From positions 1 through 18,666 of the forward strand of contig CAJKVX010000012.1 in the NCBI GenBank assembly GCA_905203455.1: a stretch of DNA of 18,666 bases, written 5' to 3'. The notes below the pieces were generated by a model. The model ran no database searches. It was not told where the DNA came from and saw only the letters and a program-made list of their open reading frames with translations. Below are positions 1-7,029 of the stretch, piece after piece (the first letter of the stretch is position 1; every line of letters begins with the position of its first letter). Position numbers and translations under genes: made by a program. Origin of the DNA: an uncultured Eubacteriales bacterium. Lineage in GTDB: Bacteria; Bacillota; Clostridia; Christensenellales; UBA1242.

Positions 1-31
1 AAATATCCACCAGCTAAGCCGGTGGATATTT
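1..31. terminator. Hairpin terminator at the window edge
   Basis: Bases 1-11 (AAATATCCACC) pair perfectly with 21-31 (GGTGGATATTT), and a short inner GC/GC pairing lies around a TAA loop. The right arm runs into a T-rich tail and the left arm starts with AAA, so it could end transcription in either direction. It most likely closes a gene that lies left of the window. Confidence 0.7.
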
Positions 32-128
32 ATTTGTTGAAGTAATAAAGTTTTGTTTAGAAATTTCTTATAAAATTTATTTTCAGGTTAAATTCGTTAA
101 AAATAAACCTTTAATTTTTAAATGGGTA

Positions 129-157
129 TTGAAATTACAAAAATTTAATGATATAAT
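129..157 (+). promoter_or_regulatory. Sigma-A type promoter of the 28-residue repeat gene
   Basis: TTGAAA (129-134), a 17-base spacer and a perfect TATAAT (152-157) form a near-consensus promoter. Transcription would start near 164, giving a leader of about 15 bases that just includes the GGAGG ribosome binding site at 168-172. Confidence 0.75.
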
Positions 158-178
158 CATGGAAAATGGAGGTTGAAA

Positions 179-961
179 ATGGTTAATAAGGTTAAATTTG
201 ATGATTTTAAAGCAATTTTATTAAGAGAATCTAAAAGGGGTAATTTAGAAATTGTTAATGGTGAAATTGTTAATGGTGAAGAGGAATATATTCCTTCTGA
301 TTCTTTTTTGAAGTTAGAAGAAATTGCTTTGCAAAATTGTAGTGTTGGGCAACTATATTTTTTGGCAAGAGATGTTGAAGGGTTAGATGTTAAAAGGTTT
401 GGCGAAAAAGTTATAGAAAGTGGAGATGCTGAATTTAACTATAAATTTGCAGAAAATATTCCTGGTGCAGATGTTATGGCTCATGGTCAAGTAGTTATTG
501 AAAGTGGCGACCCAAGATTTAATTATTTCTTTGCCAAAGAAATCAAAGGTGCAGATGTTAAAGCGCATGGGGAAGTGGTTATTGAAAGTGGCGACCCAAA
601 TTATAACTGTTGCTTTGCAATGTCTGTTCCTGGTGCAGATGTTAAGGCTCATGGAAAGGCTGTTATAGAAAGCGGACATGTTAATTTTAACTATACCTTT
701 GCAAAAAATGTTGAAGGTGCAGATGTTAAAGCACATGGTGAAGTTATAGCCCAATTTGGCAGTGCGGAAGATAATTTTAGTTTTGCTAAATTAATTCCTG
801 GTGCGGATATTTTAGTGCATGGTGAAGCAATAATGAAAAATGGCAAACAAAAACAAGTTAGGGCTTTTGAAGAGTATTTTGGAATTGATTTGAAAAAGAA
901 ACTTCAAGAGAAAGCAATTTATGATGCCTTTGAAAATGGCGAAGAAATAGAGTTTTGTTAA
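179..961 (+). CDS. Protein of six 28-residue tandem repeats, function unknown
   Basis: This is a 260-residue soluble protein with no signal peptide or membrane segment. Residues 60-227 are exactly six consecutive 28-residue units, each with a core like FAxxIPGADVKAHGEVV followed by IESGDPxFN. The first and last units are the most degenerate. A charged N-terminal region (1-59) and a Lys/Glu-rich C-terminal helix (228-260) flank the array. The period and the alternation of short helix-like blocks suggest an alpha-solenoid used for protein binding, but this is inference. I do not recognise a named family with confidence. The start chosen is ATG at 179, six bases after GGAGG (168-172). An in-frame TTG at 173 abuts that site and is less likely. 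The gene has its own strong promoter and terminator, so it is monocistronic. Confidence 0.85.
   Translation: MVNKVKFDDFKAILLRESKRGNLEIVNGEIVNGEEEYIPSDSFLKLEEIALQNCSVGQLYFLARDVEGLDVKRFGEKVIESGDAEFNYKFAENIPGADVMAHGQVVIESGDPRFNYFFAKEIKGADVKAHGEVVIESGDPNYNCCFAMSVPGADVKAHGKAVIESGHVNFNYTFAKNVEGADVKAHGEVIAQFGSAEDNFSFAKLIPGADILVHGEAIMKNGKQKQVRAFEEYFGIDLKKKLQEKAIYDAFENGEEIEFC
248..277 (+). repeat. 15-base in-frame tandem duplication
   Basis: GAAATTGTTAATGGT occurs twice back to back (248-262 and 263-277) and is followed by a further GAA. It encodes EIVNG-EIVNG-E in the N-terminal region of the repeat gene. The identical copies suggest recent replication slippage. Confidence 0.85.
356..859 (+). repeat. 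Six 84-base coding tandem repeats
   Basis: Six units of 84 bases encode the six 28-residue repeats. Units 2 and 3 are the most alike at DNA level. Both carry GTTATTGAAAGTGGCGACCC, which points to recent duplication or conversion between neighbouring units. Outer units have drifted. Confidence 0.85.
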
Positions 962-998
962 AAATAAAAATTACCGATTGTTTGAAACAGAACCAGTT

Positions 999-1045
999 AA
1001 AAAAGACCCTTTATGAAGATTAAAAACTTCATGGGGGTCTTTTTT
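999..1045. terminator. Bidirectional terminator between convergent genes
   Basis: AAAAAAGACCC (999-1009) pairs with GGGTCTTTTTT (1035-1045), and ATGAAG (1013-1018) pairs with CTTCAT (1027-1032). The A run on one side and T run on the other give a U tail on both strands. It therefore serves the repeat gene on the left and the ankyrin-like gene on the right. Confidence 0.9.
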
Positions 1046-1065
1046 ATTTTTAAGCAATCAAATTG

Positions 1066-2010
1066 TTATTTTTCATTTTCTGTGTAGTTGGCGATTGAAA
1101 GAAGGTCGTTTTTCTCTCTTGCAATGTCGGTTATTGTTTGCCCTTTATTGTTTTGTATTGTGTGAATTCCTTTCACTTTAAAGGCAAGGTTTGCAAGGCG
1201 GTAATTTGAATTGCTGCAAAAATAATGAGCGGGGGTGTTGCCAAGATAATCTTGTTGCTTTAAAGCAATGTTATCATCACAGGCTTTAAGAGTAAGTTTT
1301 GGCTTTCGGTTTTCAATTGCAATTAAGTGAACAACTGATTGCTTATATTTATTTTGAATTCTGCGAAGGGCTTTGTTATCTATCCATTCTTGCAAAACAC
1401 TTAAATTCTGTTCATCAAAGGCAATGTGAGCCATGGTGTCGCCATCAACATTTTTTAGTTTTGCAATTTCTGGGCGTTCTTTTATTAATTTAATTGCTTG
1501 TTTTGTTTTTTTGTTTCTAACTAAATAAAAGCCTATGTGTTCATGAAATTCGTCTTTAAGGGTAAGATATTGTGGAAAATTATCTATAAGGTTATTTAAA
1601 AACGGAACACTGTTAGCAAGTTTTGTTGCTTCAAAAATAAAATAGGTTCCATTGCACTTTGTTTTAACCAGTTCAGCGTTGTTTAGGCATTTATTTGCGA
1701 CTGCAAAATTATTGCAGTTTACTGCACAAAATGCCATGGTTTCGCCCTTTTTGTTTTTTGCTAATGCCAACTTATTGTGCTTTAAAATTTCGTTTGCAAG
1801 GTTGTTTAAATTAAGCATGACACTTACATGACTTAAAAAATTTCCGTCTTCACTTTGAAGGTTAAAAAGGTCGCTTGTGCCTGTTTGTTTAACATCTTGA
1901 CGAATTCTTTTTATAATTTGTTTTTCAAAAGAAAAAAGTGCCTGTTGGTCTTGGCTGCACAAAGGCATAAATGCTTTTATTTGAAGCAGGGTATCTAAAA
2001 AGTTTTTCAT
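1066..2010 (-). CDS. Divergent ankyrin-repeat protein
   Basis: This protein has 314 residues if started at ATG 2010. From about residue 53 to the C-terminus it holds seven to eight units of about 33 residues with ankyrin-like turns and helices. The clearest units contain DGDTMAHIAFDEQN, LGNTPAHYFCSNSN and KGQTITDIAREKND, and others are strongly degenerate. Ankyrin arrays bind proteins, and no enzymatic domain is visible. There is no signal peptide or membrane helix. An upstream in-frame GTG at 2031 would add seven residues, but it lies upstream of the expected transcript start and neither start has a ribosome binding site. The gene stands alone, faces the 28-residue repeat gene and diverges from the hydrolase operon. 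The ankyrin fold call is fairly sure; the partner is unknown. Confidence 0.8.
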   Translation of the reverse strand: MKNFLDTLLQIKAFMPLCSQDQQALFSFEKQIIKRIRQDVKQTGTSDLFNLQSEDGNFLSHVSVMLNLNNLANEILKHNKLALAKNKKGETMAFCAVNCNNFAVANKCLNNAELVKTKCNGTYFIFEATKLANSVPFLNNLIDNFPQYLTLKDEFHEHIGFYLVRNKKTKQAIKLIKERPEIAKLKNVDGDTMAHIAFDEQNLSVLQEWIDNKALRRIQNKYKQSVVHLIAIENRKPKLTLKACDDNIALKQQDYLGNTPAHYFCSNSNYRLANLAFKVKGIHTIQNNKGQTITDIAREKNDLLSIANYTENEK

Positions 2011-2021
2011 AATGGAGTTTA

Positions 2022-2051
2022 ATTTTAACACCTGAAAAATTAGTGTGTCAA
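2022..2051 (-). promoter_or_regulatory. Promoter of the ankyrin-like gene
   Basis: On the minus strand TTGACA (2051-2046) is followed by an 18-base spacer and TAAAAT (2027-2022). The start of transcription would fall near 2015, only a few bases before ATG 2010, which implies a nearly leaderless message. Confidence 0.55.
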
Positions 2052-2079
2052 TAAGTTATTTAAAATTGATTTATTTTTG

Positions 2080-2108
2080 TTGTAAAATTTGCCGTTGTTA
2101 GTTATAAT
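2080..2108 (+). promoter_or_regulatory. Promoter of the hydrolase-lspA operon
   Basis: TTGTAA (2080-2085), a 17-base spacer and a perfect TATAAT (2103-2108) precede the hydrolase start by 26 bases. It is divergent from the promoter of the ankyrin-like gene. Confidence 0.65.
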
Positions 2109-2134
2109 TATTAAAGAAATTTAAGGGCTTAATT

Positions 2135-3058
2135 ATGAATTTAAAAATTTATTGGTTGAAGTTTACATCTGCAATTGGAACACTGCTTGGAAGTGTGGTG
2201 TATAATTTTCATAAGCACATAAAAGGCATTAAAACAAAGAAAAACATCAAATATATTAAAAATGGAAATGTTTATCAAAAACTTGATGTGCATTTTCCCG
2301 CAGATGCAAAGTGCATTTACAATAAAGAGAAAAACAGAAAAAAGGTGTATCCTTGCTTGATTTATTACCATGGTGGGGGTTGGGCGTGTTATTCAAAAAA
2401 CCTTTATGTAACACTTTCAAGAAGGCTTGCTAAAATGGGGTTTATTGTTTTTTGTTGTAACTACACCCTTGCACCAAAAGCAAAACTTGGGGATATTGAA
2501 AAAGATTGTCTTGATGCTTTTGATTTTGTAACAAAAACTGCAACAAACTTTGGAGCAGATGCAAACAACATTATGCTTGCAGGTGATTCTGCAGGAGCCC
2601 ACATTAGCGCTGACCTTGTTGCTAACTTTTTGCGTGAAGGTGATAAACTTAGGCTTGAAAGGGTTAAGGGGCTTGGGTTGTTTTATGGGGTTTATGATTT
2701 GTCTACCCTTACAAAAACTGGCTTTCCTGGGGCAAAAAACTATGTTAGAGCAAGCATTGTTGGTGGAGAAACAAACACGCAAGAGTTAGATTTATATTCG
2801 CCAATTAAAAAAGACCTTTCGGGGTTTCCGCCATGTTTTCTTGCAAGCGGAGAGATTGACAAGTTGCATAAAAGTCAGTCAAAACTTATGGCTGAAAAGT
2901 TGAAAGAGGCAGGTGTTACTGTTTCAACAAAGTTTTTTAAGAAAGATGAGGCAAGGGCAATGCACGCTTTTATGAATTTTGATGGGCTAAGCACTAATGT
3001 TGACACCCTTGCAAGTTTAGAGCGGTTTGTAAATAAACATATAATTAAGGAGAAATAG
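2135..3058 (+). CDS. Alpha/beta hydrolase (esterase/lipase, HSL-like)
   Basis: This 307-residue enzyme is of the hormone-sensitive-lipase-like alpha/beta hydrolase group, which hydrolyses carboxylic esters. The oxyanion-hole motif HGGGW is at residues 79-83 and the nucleophile elbow GDSAG at 150-154 (Ser152). The likely acid is Asp242 in GEIDK and the likely His is His277 in AMHAF. Length is typical. The first 25 residues are hydrophobic-amphipathic but not a clear signal peptide, so I infer a cytoplasmic or peripheral membrane location. Translation starts at ATG 2135 behind a weak AAGGG. The lspA start follows one base after its stop, so the two are co-transcribed and perhaps translationally coupled. 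The substrate cannot be told from sequence. Confidence 0.85.
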   Translation: MNLKIYWLKFTSAIGTLLGSVVYNFHKHIKGIKTKKNIKYIKNGNVYQKLDVHFPADAKCIYNKEKNRKKVYPCLIYYHGGGWACYSKNLYVTLSRRLAKMGFIVFCCNYTLAPKAKLGDIEKDCLDAFDFVTKTATNFGADANNIMLAGDSAGAHISADLVANFLREGDKLRLERVKGLGLFYGVYDLSTLTKTGFPGAKNYVRASIVGGETNTQELDLYSPIKKDLSGFPPCFLASGEIDKLHKSQSKLMAEKLKEAGVTVSTKFFKKDEARAMHAFMNFDGLSTNVDTLASLERFVNKHIIKEK

Positions 3059-3059
3059 A

Positions 3060-3530
3060 TTGGTAATTTTTGCACTGGCTTTTGCCTTAGTTTCAGTTGC
3101 TGTTGACCAGCTTACAAAAATTTTTCTATATGGCAAGTCGTTTAGTGTTATAGGAGAGTTTTTGTGGGTTGAGTCTGCCTTTAATGATGGTGCGGCATTT
3201 GGATTTTTTAGCGGTGGACTATGGTTTTTTATAATTTTAAGCATTATTGTTATTGCCTTTGTGTTATATGTTCTTTTTAGTGGAAAGGTTGGCAATTCTA
3301 AGTTTTTAGGAATAACCTTGGGGCTTCTTTTAGGTGGGATTATTGGTAACCTTATTGACCGCATTGTTTTTGGGTGCGTAAGAGATTTTATTTATTTTAA
3401 ATCAATTGGCTTTGCAATTTTTAATTTTGCTGATGCTTTTATTTGCGTTTCAATGGTTATGCTTATAATTTATGTTCTGTTTATTTACAAACCGCCTGAA
3501 AAGGTTAAAGTTAAGGAAGAAGAAAAATAA
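3060..3530 (+). CDS. lspA: Lipoprotein signal peptidase II
   Basis: LspA is the membrane aspartyl protease that removes the signal peptide of prolipoproteins after lipid attachment. The 156 residues hold four hydrophobic segments. Conserved blocks are VDQLTK (15-20), FNDGAAFGFF (41-50), GGIIGNLIDR (92-101) and FNFADAF (121-127). The catalytic pair is Asp109 (in VRDF) and Asp125. A Lys/Glu-rich tail ends the protein. The start is TTG at 3060: AAGGAG (3047-3052) lies seven bases upstream and the resulting N-terminus matches the family. It begins one base after the hydrolase stop, and its own stop overlaps the next start by one base. Confidence 0.95.
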   Translation: MVIFALAFALVSVAVDQLTKIFLYGKSFSVIGEFLWVESAFNDGAAFGFFSGGLWFFIILSIIVIAFVLYVLFSGKVGNSKFLGITLGLLLGGIIGNLIDRIVFGCVRDFIYFKSIGFAIFNFADAFICVSMVMLIIYVLFIYKPPEKVKVKEEEK

Positions 3531-4468
3531 TGCAAGATTTAAAACAAATTTTAATTGCACAAACGCAAGGTAAAGTTAGGCTTGATGTTTATTTAACATC
3601 GGTTTTAGAAGATTGGACAAGAAGCCAAATAAAAAAACAAATTGATGAAGGCAGGGTGCTTATAAACGGCAAAAAAAGCAAGGCTGGAAAACTGGTTTCA
3701 AACGGAGATGCCATTGAACTTGACCTAATTGCAAACCCTGACATAAATAATGTTGAACCTGAAAACATTCCGCTTGACATTGTTTTTGAAGATGACTATA
3801 TCGCTGTTATCAACAAACCACAAGGAATGGTTGTTCACCCAGCAGTTGGAAATTATAACCACACACTTGTTAATGCACTTCTTTATCATTTCCAAAGCAT
3901 AAGCAGTGTGGGCGAAAAATTCAGGCCGGGCATTGTTCACAGGATTGATAAAGACACATCAGGGCTTATTGTTGTTGCAAAAAATAATGAAGCACATCTT
4001 TCCCTTGCAAAGCAAATTGCAAATCACACTTGTTTTAGGCACTATGTTGCACTTTGTGAAGGCGAGTTTAAACAATTGGAAGGCGACATTATTTTGCCAA
4101 TTGCAAGAGACAAAAAAGATTATAAGAAAATGGCAGTTGACTCTGACGGGAAATATGCCGAAACCCATTTTAGTGTTGACACAATTTATAATGGCTATAC
4201 TCTTGTGAACTTTCAATTAAAAACAGGAAGAACACATCAAATTAGGGTTCATTGCAAGGCAATTGGTCACCCAATTGTAGGAGACATGGTTTATGGGTTT
4301 AGCCACCAAAAATTCAATTTGGCGGGGCAATTGTTGCACGCTTGCAGACTTGAACTGGCTCACCCCAAAACGGGCGAAAGAATGGCGTTTTCTTGCCAAA
4401 TTCCGTCATATTTTAAAAATATTTTGGAAAAACTATCCGTCAAATTTGTAAAAAATGATGGACAATAA
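3530..4468 (+). CDS. rluD: RluA-family 23S rRNA pseudouridine synthase
   Basis: This 312-residue enzyme converts uridine to pseudouridine in RNA, most likely in 23S rRNA. An S4 RNA-binding domain covers about residues 15-75. The catalytic domain follows, with INKPQGMVVHP (94-104), HRIDKDTSG (137-145; catalytic Asp140), RTHQIRVH (234-241) and an HPKTGE block near the end. Length and domain order fit the RluD/YlyB branch, but target positions differ between members, so the symbol is tentative. ATG 3530 overlaps the lspA stop in TAATG. The lspA-rluD pairing is common in Gram-positive bacteria. Confidence 0.9.
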   Translation: MQDLKQILIAQTQGKVRLDVYLTSVLEDWTRSQIKKQIDEGRVLINGKKSKAGKLVSNGDAIELDLIANPDINNVEPENIPLDIVFEDDYIAVINKPQGMVVHPAVGNYNHTLVNALLYHFQSISSVGEKFRPGIVHRIDKDTSGLIVVAKNNEAHLSLAKQIANHTCFRHYVALCEGEFKQLEGDIILPIARDKKDYKKMAVDSDGKYAETHFSVDTIYNGYTLVNFQLKTGRTHQIRVHCKAIGHPIVGDMVYGFSHQKFNLAGQLLHACRLELAHPKTGERMAFSCQIPSYFKNILEKLSVKFVKNDGQ

Positions 4469-4506
4469 GTTTATTTAAGGTTAGAATTATTTTCAAGGAG
4501 AAAGAG

Positions 4507-4947
4507 ATGACAAAGAATGTTATATACAATATTTTCTATATTGCCGAATATGTTGCGTTTATTCTTGCAACAATAGCAGTTATTGTGTTTCAGTTTACAG
4601 CAAATGAATTTTTGGTTATTTGCGCTTTGGTTCTTTATGTTATTGCGTTTGGAATAATGACAACTAATGAGTGCATTGGGGTTGATTATTTAAAAAAGAG
4701 CATTAAAGATTTAGACGAAAAGTTTAAAGCAAGCATGGCACAAAATGTTAGCATTGCAGAAGAAGTTAATGAAACTGAAATGGCAAATCTTGAAGGCTTT
4801 GAGGTAAGCAAAATGCCTAATGAAACAACAGCAGATTACCAAAAAGAGTTAAAAGAAATACGCAAGCAAATTAATTGGGGATACACAAAAATTGTGCTTT
4901 GTGCCGCATTTTGTATTTTTGCATTTGTTGTTTTAATTTTATTTTAA
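4507..4947 (+). CDS. Small membrane protein of unknown function
   Basis: This 146-residue protein is not one I recognise. Two adjacent hydrophobic helices lie at about residues 8-28 and 30-50. A charged, coiled-coil-prone stretch (about 55-120, rich in Lys, Glu and Asp) follows, then a third hydrophobic helix (about 125-146) ends exactly at the C-terminus. The hydrophilic segment would face one side of the membrane. AAGGAG (4495-4500) is six bases before ATG 4507. It starts 38 bases after the pseudouridine synthase and is probably the last gene of that operon, since a new promoter precedes tig. No clear terminator was seen behind it. Confidence 0.75.
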   Translation: MTKNVIYNIFYIAEYVAFILATIAVIVFQFTANEFLVICALVLYVIAFGIMTTNECIGVDYLKKSIKDLDEKFKASMAQNVSIAEEVNETEMANLEGFEVSKMPNETTADYQKELKEIRKQINWGYTKIVLCAAFCIFAFVVLILF

Positions 4948-4974
4948 TTTGGGCTTGAATTGATGTGTTAAAAC

Positions 4975-5003
4975 TTGATTTTTTATTAAGTGTGGTGTAT
5001 CAT
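4975..5003 (+). promoter_or_regulatory. Probable tig promoter
   Basis: TTGATT (4975-4980), a 17-base spacer and TATCAT (4998-5003) lie about 37 bases before the tig start. The hexamers match the sigma-A consensus at four and five of six positions. Confidence 0.6.
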
Positions 5004-5039
5004 ATAAAGGTATTACTGCAATAAAGAGGAGAAATTTTT

Positions 5040-6326
5040 ATGAAATACAAAGTTGGTGAAAAGAAAAACAATAAGGTTGAAATAGAATTTACTATTGATG
5101 CTAAAGAGTGGGAAGAAGCAGTTGAAAATGCTTACCAAAAAAATAAAGGAAAATATAAGAAAGAGGGGTTCAGGCAAGGTAAAGTTCCAAGAAAGGTGTT
5201 AGAGCAAACCTATGGTGAATATCTTTTCTATGAAGATGCGTTTAATGATTGTTGCCCAGTTTATTATTCACAAATGTTAAATAAAGAAAAGGCTCTTGAA
5301 CCTGTTGAATATCCTGAGGTTGATATCAAGAAAATTTCAAAAGATGGTGTAACTTTTACTGCAACTGTTACTGTTATGCCTGAAATCAACTTAGGTAATT
5401 ATAAGGGTATTACAATTAAAAAAGAAAGTGCTAAGGTTAAAGAAAGCGAAGTTAGCCATGAACTTGAACACCTTCGTGAAAAACAAGCAAGGTTTGTTGA
5501 TGTGACAGACAGACCTGCAAAACTTGGTGACTTAGTTAACCTAGATTATTCTGGCTCTGTTGATGGCGTTGTTTTTGAAGGTGGCACAGCAAAAGACCAA
5601 GAACTTGAACTTGGAAGCCACAGTTTTATTGAAGGTTTTGAAGACCAAATGGTTGGAATGAACATTGGTGAAGAAAGAGATTTGCATGTAACTTTTCCTT
5701 CAAATTATCATGCTCAAAGCCTTGCTGGAAAACCTGCAATTTTTGCTGTTAAACTTTTGGGAATAAGGGAAAAAGTTTTACCAAAACTTGATGATGAATT
5801 TGCAAAAGATGTTAGTGAATTTAACACATTAAAAGAGTTAAAGGCAGACATTTTAAAGAAGAAAACAGAAGAAAAAGAAAAGCAAGTTGAAATTGACGCT
5901 GAAAACAAATTGGTTGACACTATTGTTGATGCAACAAAAATTGATGTTCCTGATTGCATGGTTGAATCTCAACTTGACAATTTTGTTGAAGACATTAAGC
6001 AAAGGTTATCTTACCAAGGGTTAAACTTTGATGATTACCTTAAATACACAAACACAACTCTTGCTGATTACAGAAATTCAAGAAAGAAAGAAGCGCAAAA
6101 AGCCGTTAAAACTTCACTTACATTGCAAGAAATTGTAAAGGCTGAAAAAATTAAAGTAACCGAAAAAGATATTGATAAAAAATTAGGTGAAATTGCTGAT
6201 TACACAAAAAGAACTGTTGAAGAGTTGAAGGCCACAATGAAGGGTGCTCAGGAAGACTTTATTAAAAACAATGTTCTTACTGAAAAACTTATGAAAAAGT
6301 TAAAAGAATTAAACACAATTGAATAA
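5040..6326 (+). CDS. tig: Trigger factor, ribosome-bound chaperone
   Basis: Trigger factor binds at the ribosome exit tunnel and shields nascent chains, with peptidyl-prolyl isomerase activity. The 428 residues match the family length. The N-terminal ribosome-binding domain carries the signature GFRQGKVP (43-50). An FKBP-type isomerase domain spans about 162-242 (GDLVNLDYSG to FAVKLLGI). The rest is the Lys/Glu-rich helical chaperone domain. AGAGGAG (5025-5031) sits eight bases before the ATG. clpP follows after 34 bases. The tig-clpP-clpX order is the classic one and suggests coordinated synthesis of chaperone and protease. Confidence 0.97.
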   Translation: MKYKVGEKKNNKVEIEFTIDAKEWEEAVENAYQKNKGKYKKEGFRQGKVPRKVLEQTYGEYLFYEDAFNDCCPVYYSQMLNKEKALEPVEYPEVDIKKISKDGVTFTATVTVMPEINLGNYKGITIKKESAKVKESEVSHELEHLREKQARFVDVTDRPAKLGDLVNLDYSGSVDGVVFEGGTAKDQELELGSHSFIEGFEDQMVGMNIGEERDLHVTFPSNYHAQSLAGKPAIFAVKLLGIREKVLPKLDDEFAKDVSEFNTLKELKADILKKKTEEKEKQVEIDAENKLVDTIVDATKIDVPDCMVESQLDNFVEDIKQRLSYQGLNFDDYLKYTNTTLADYRNSRKKEAQKAVKTSLTLQEIVKAEKIKVTEKDIDKKLGEIADYTKRTVEELKATMKGAQEDFIKNNVLTEKLMKKLKELNTIE

Positions 6327-6360
6327 AAAAATCAAATTATTGCAAAATTAAGGAGAGGGT

Positions 6361-6954
6361 ATGGAAAAGAATGTTTTAGTGCCTATGGTTATTGAACAAA
6401 CAAACCGTGGTGAAAGGTCATATGATATTTATTCAAGATTGCTTGAAGATAGAATTATATTCTTGTCAGATGAAATAACTGATGCAACTGCAAACTTAGT
6501 TGTTGCACAACTAATATTTCTTGAAGGGAAAGACCCTGATAAAGATATTATGATGTATATCAACAGTCCTGGTGGAAGTGTTGTTGCAGGAATGGCAATT
6601 TATGACACAATGAATTACATTAAATGTGATGTTTGCACAATTTGCGTGGGCATGGCTGCAAGCATGGCTGCAATTTTGCTTTCAAGCGGTGCTAAGGGAA
6701 AAAGATGTGCTTTGCCTAACAGCGAAATTATGATTCACCAGCCTTTGGGCGGAGTGCAAGGTCAAGCAAGTGACATTCAAATTCACACAGACCACATCAT
6801 AAAAACTAAAAAGAAAATTAACAAAATTTTGTCAGACAACAGTGGGCAACCTCTTGAAGTTATTGAAAAAGATACTGACAGAGATAATTTTATGACTGCT
6901 GATGAAGCATTAAAATATGGCCTTATTGACAAAATTTATGATAAAAGAAAATAG
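6361..6954 (+). CDS. clpP: ATP-dependent Clp protease proteolytic subunit
   Basis: ClpP is the serine peptidase that forms a barrel of two seven-subunit rings and degrades substrates fed by ClpX or other Clp ATPases. The 197 residues are full length. The triad is Ser101 (GMAASMAA), His126 (MIHQPLGG) and Asp175 (DTDRDNFM). The oligomer-forming N-terminal block EQTNRGERSYDIYSRLL follows a very short leader, as in cytosolic ClpP. AAGGAG (6350-6355) precedes ATG 6361. It lies between tig and clpX. Confidence 0.98.
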   Translation: MEKNVLVPMVIEQTNRGERSYDIYSRLLEDRIIFLSDEITDATANLVVAQLIFLEGKDPDKDIMMYINSPGGSVVAGMAIYDTMNYIKCDVCTICVGMAASMAAILLSSGAKGKRCALPNSEIMIHQPLGGVQGQASDIQIHTDHIIKTKKKINKILSDNSGQPLEVIEKDTDRDNFMTADEALKYGLIDKIYDKRK

Positions 6955-6977
6955 AACACAAAAGAGTTAATTTTATT

Positions 6978-7013
6978 TATTTGGTAATCATTTTGTTTAC
7001 CAAATATTTTTGT
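6978..7013 (+). terminator. Hairpin with T-rich tail between clpP and clpX
   Basis: TATTTGGTAA (6978-6987) pairs over ten bases with TTACCAAATA (6997-7006) around a nine-base loop, and TTTTTGTT follows. The stem is AT-rich, so termination is probably partial and would lower clpX relative to clpP. An mRNA-stability hairpin is the alternative. Confidence 0.5.
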
Positions 7014-7029
7014 TAGTAAGGAGATGTGA

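Noticed and set aside
383..754. A 123-residue minus-strand frame inside the 28-residue repeat gene
   Set aside because: It is antisense to the tandem repeats and inherits their periodicity. There is no ribosome binding site or promoter, and the plus-strand frame explains the repeats.
1299..1493. A plus-strand frame of 64 residues opposite the ankyrin-like gene
   Set aside because: It is a shadow of the minus-strand coding sequence with no start signals.
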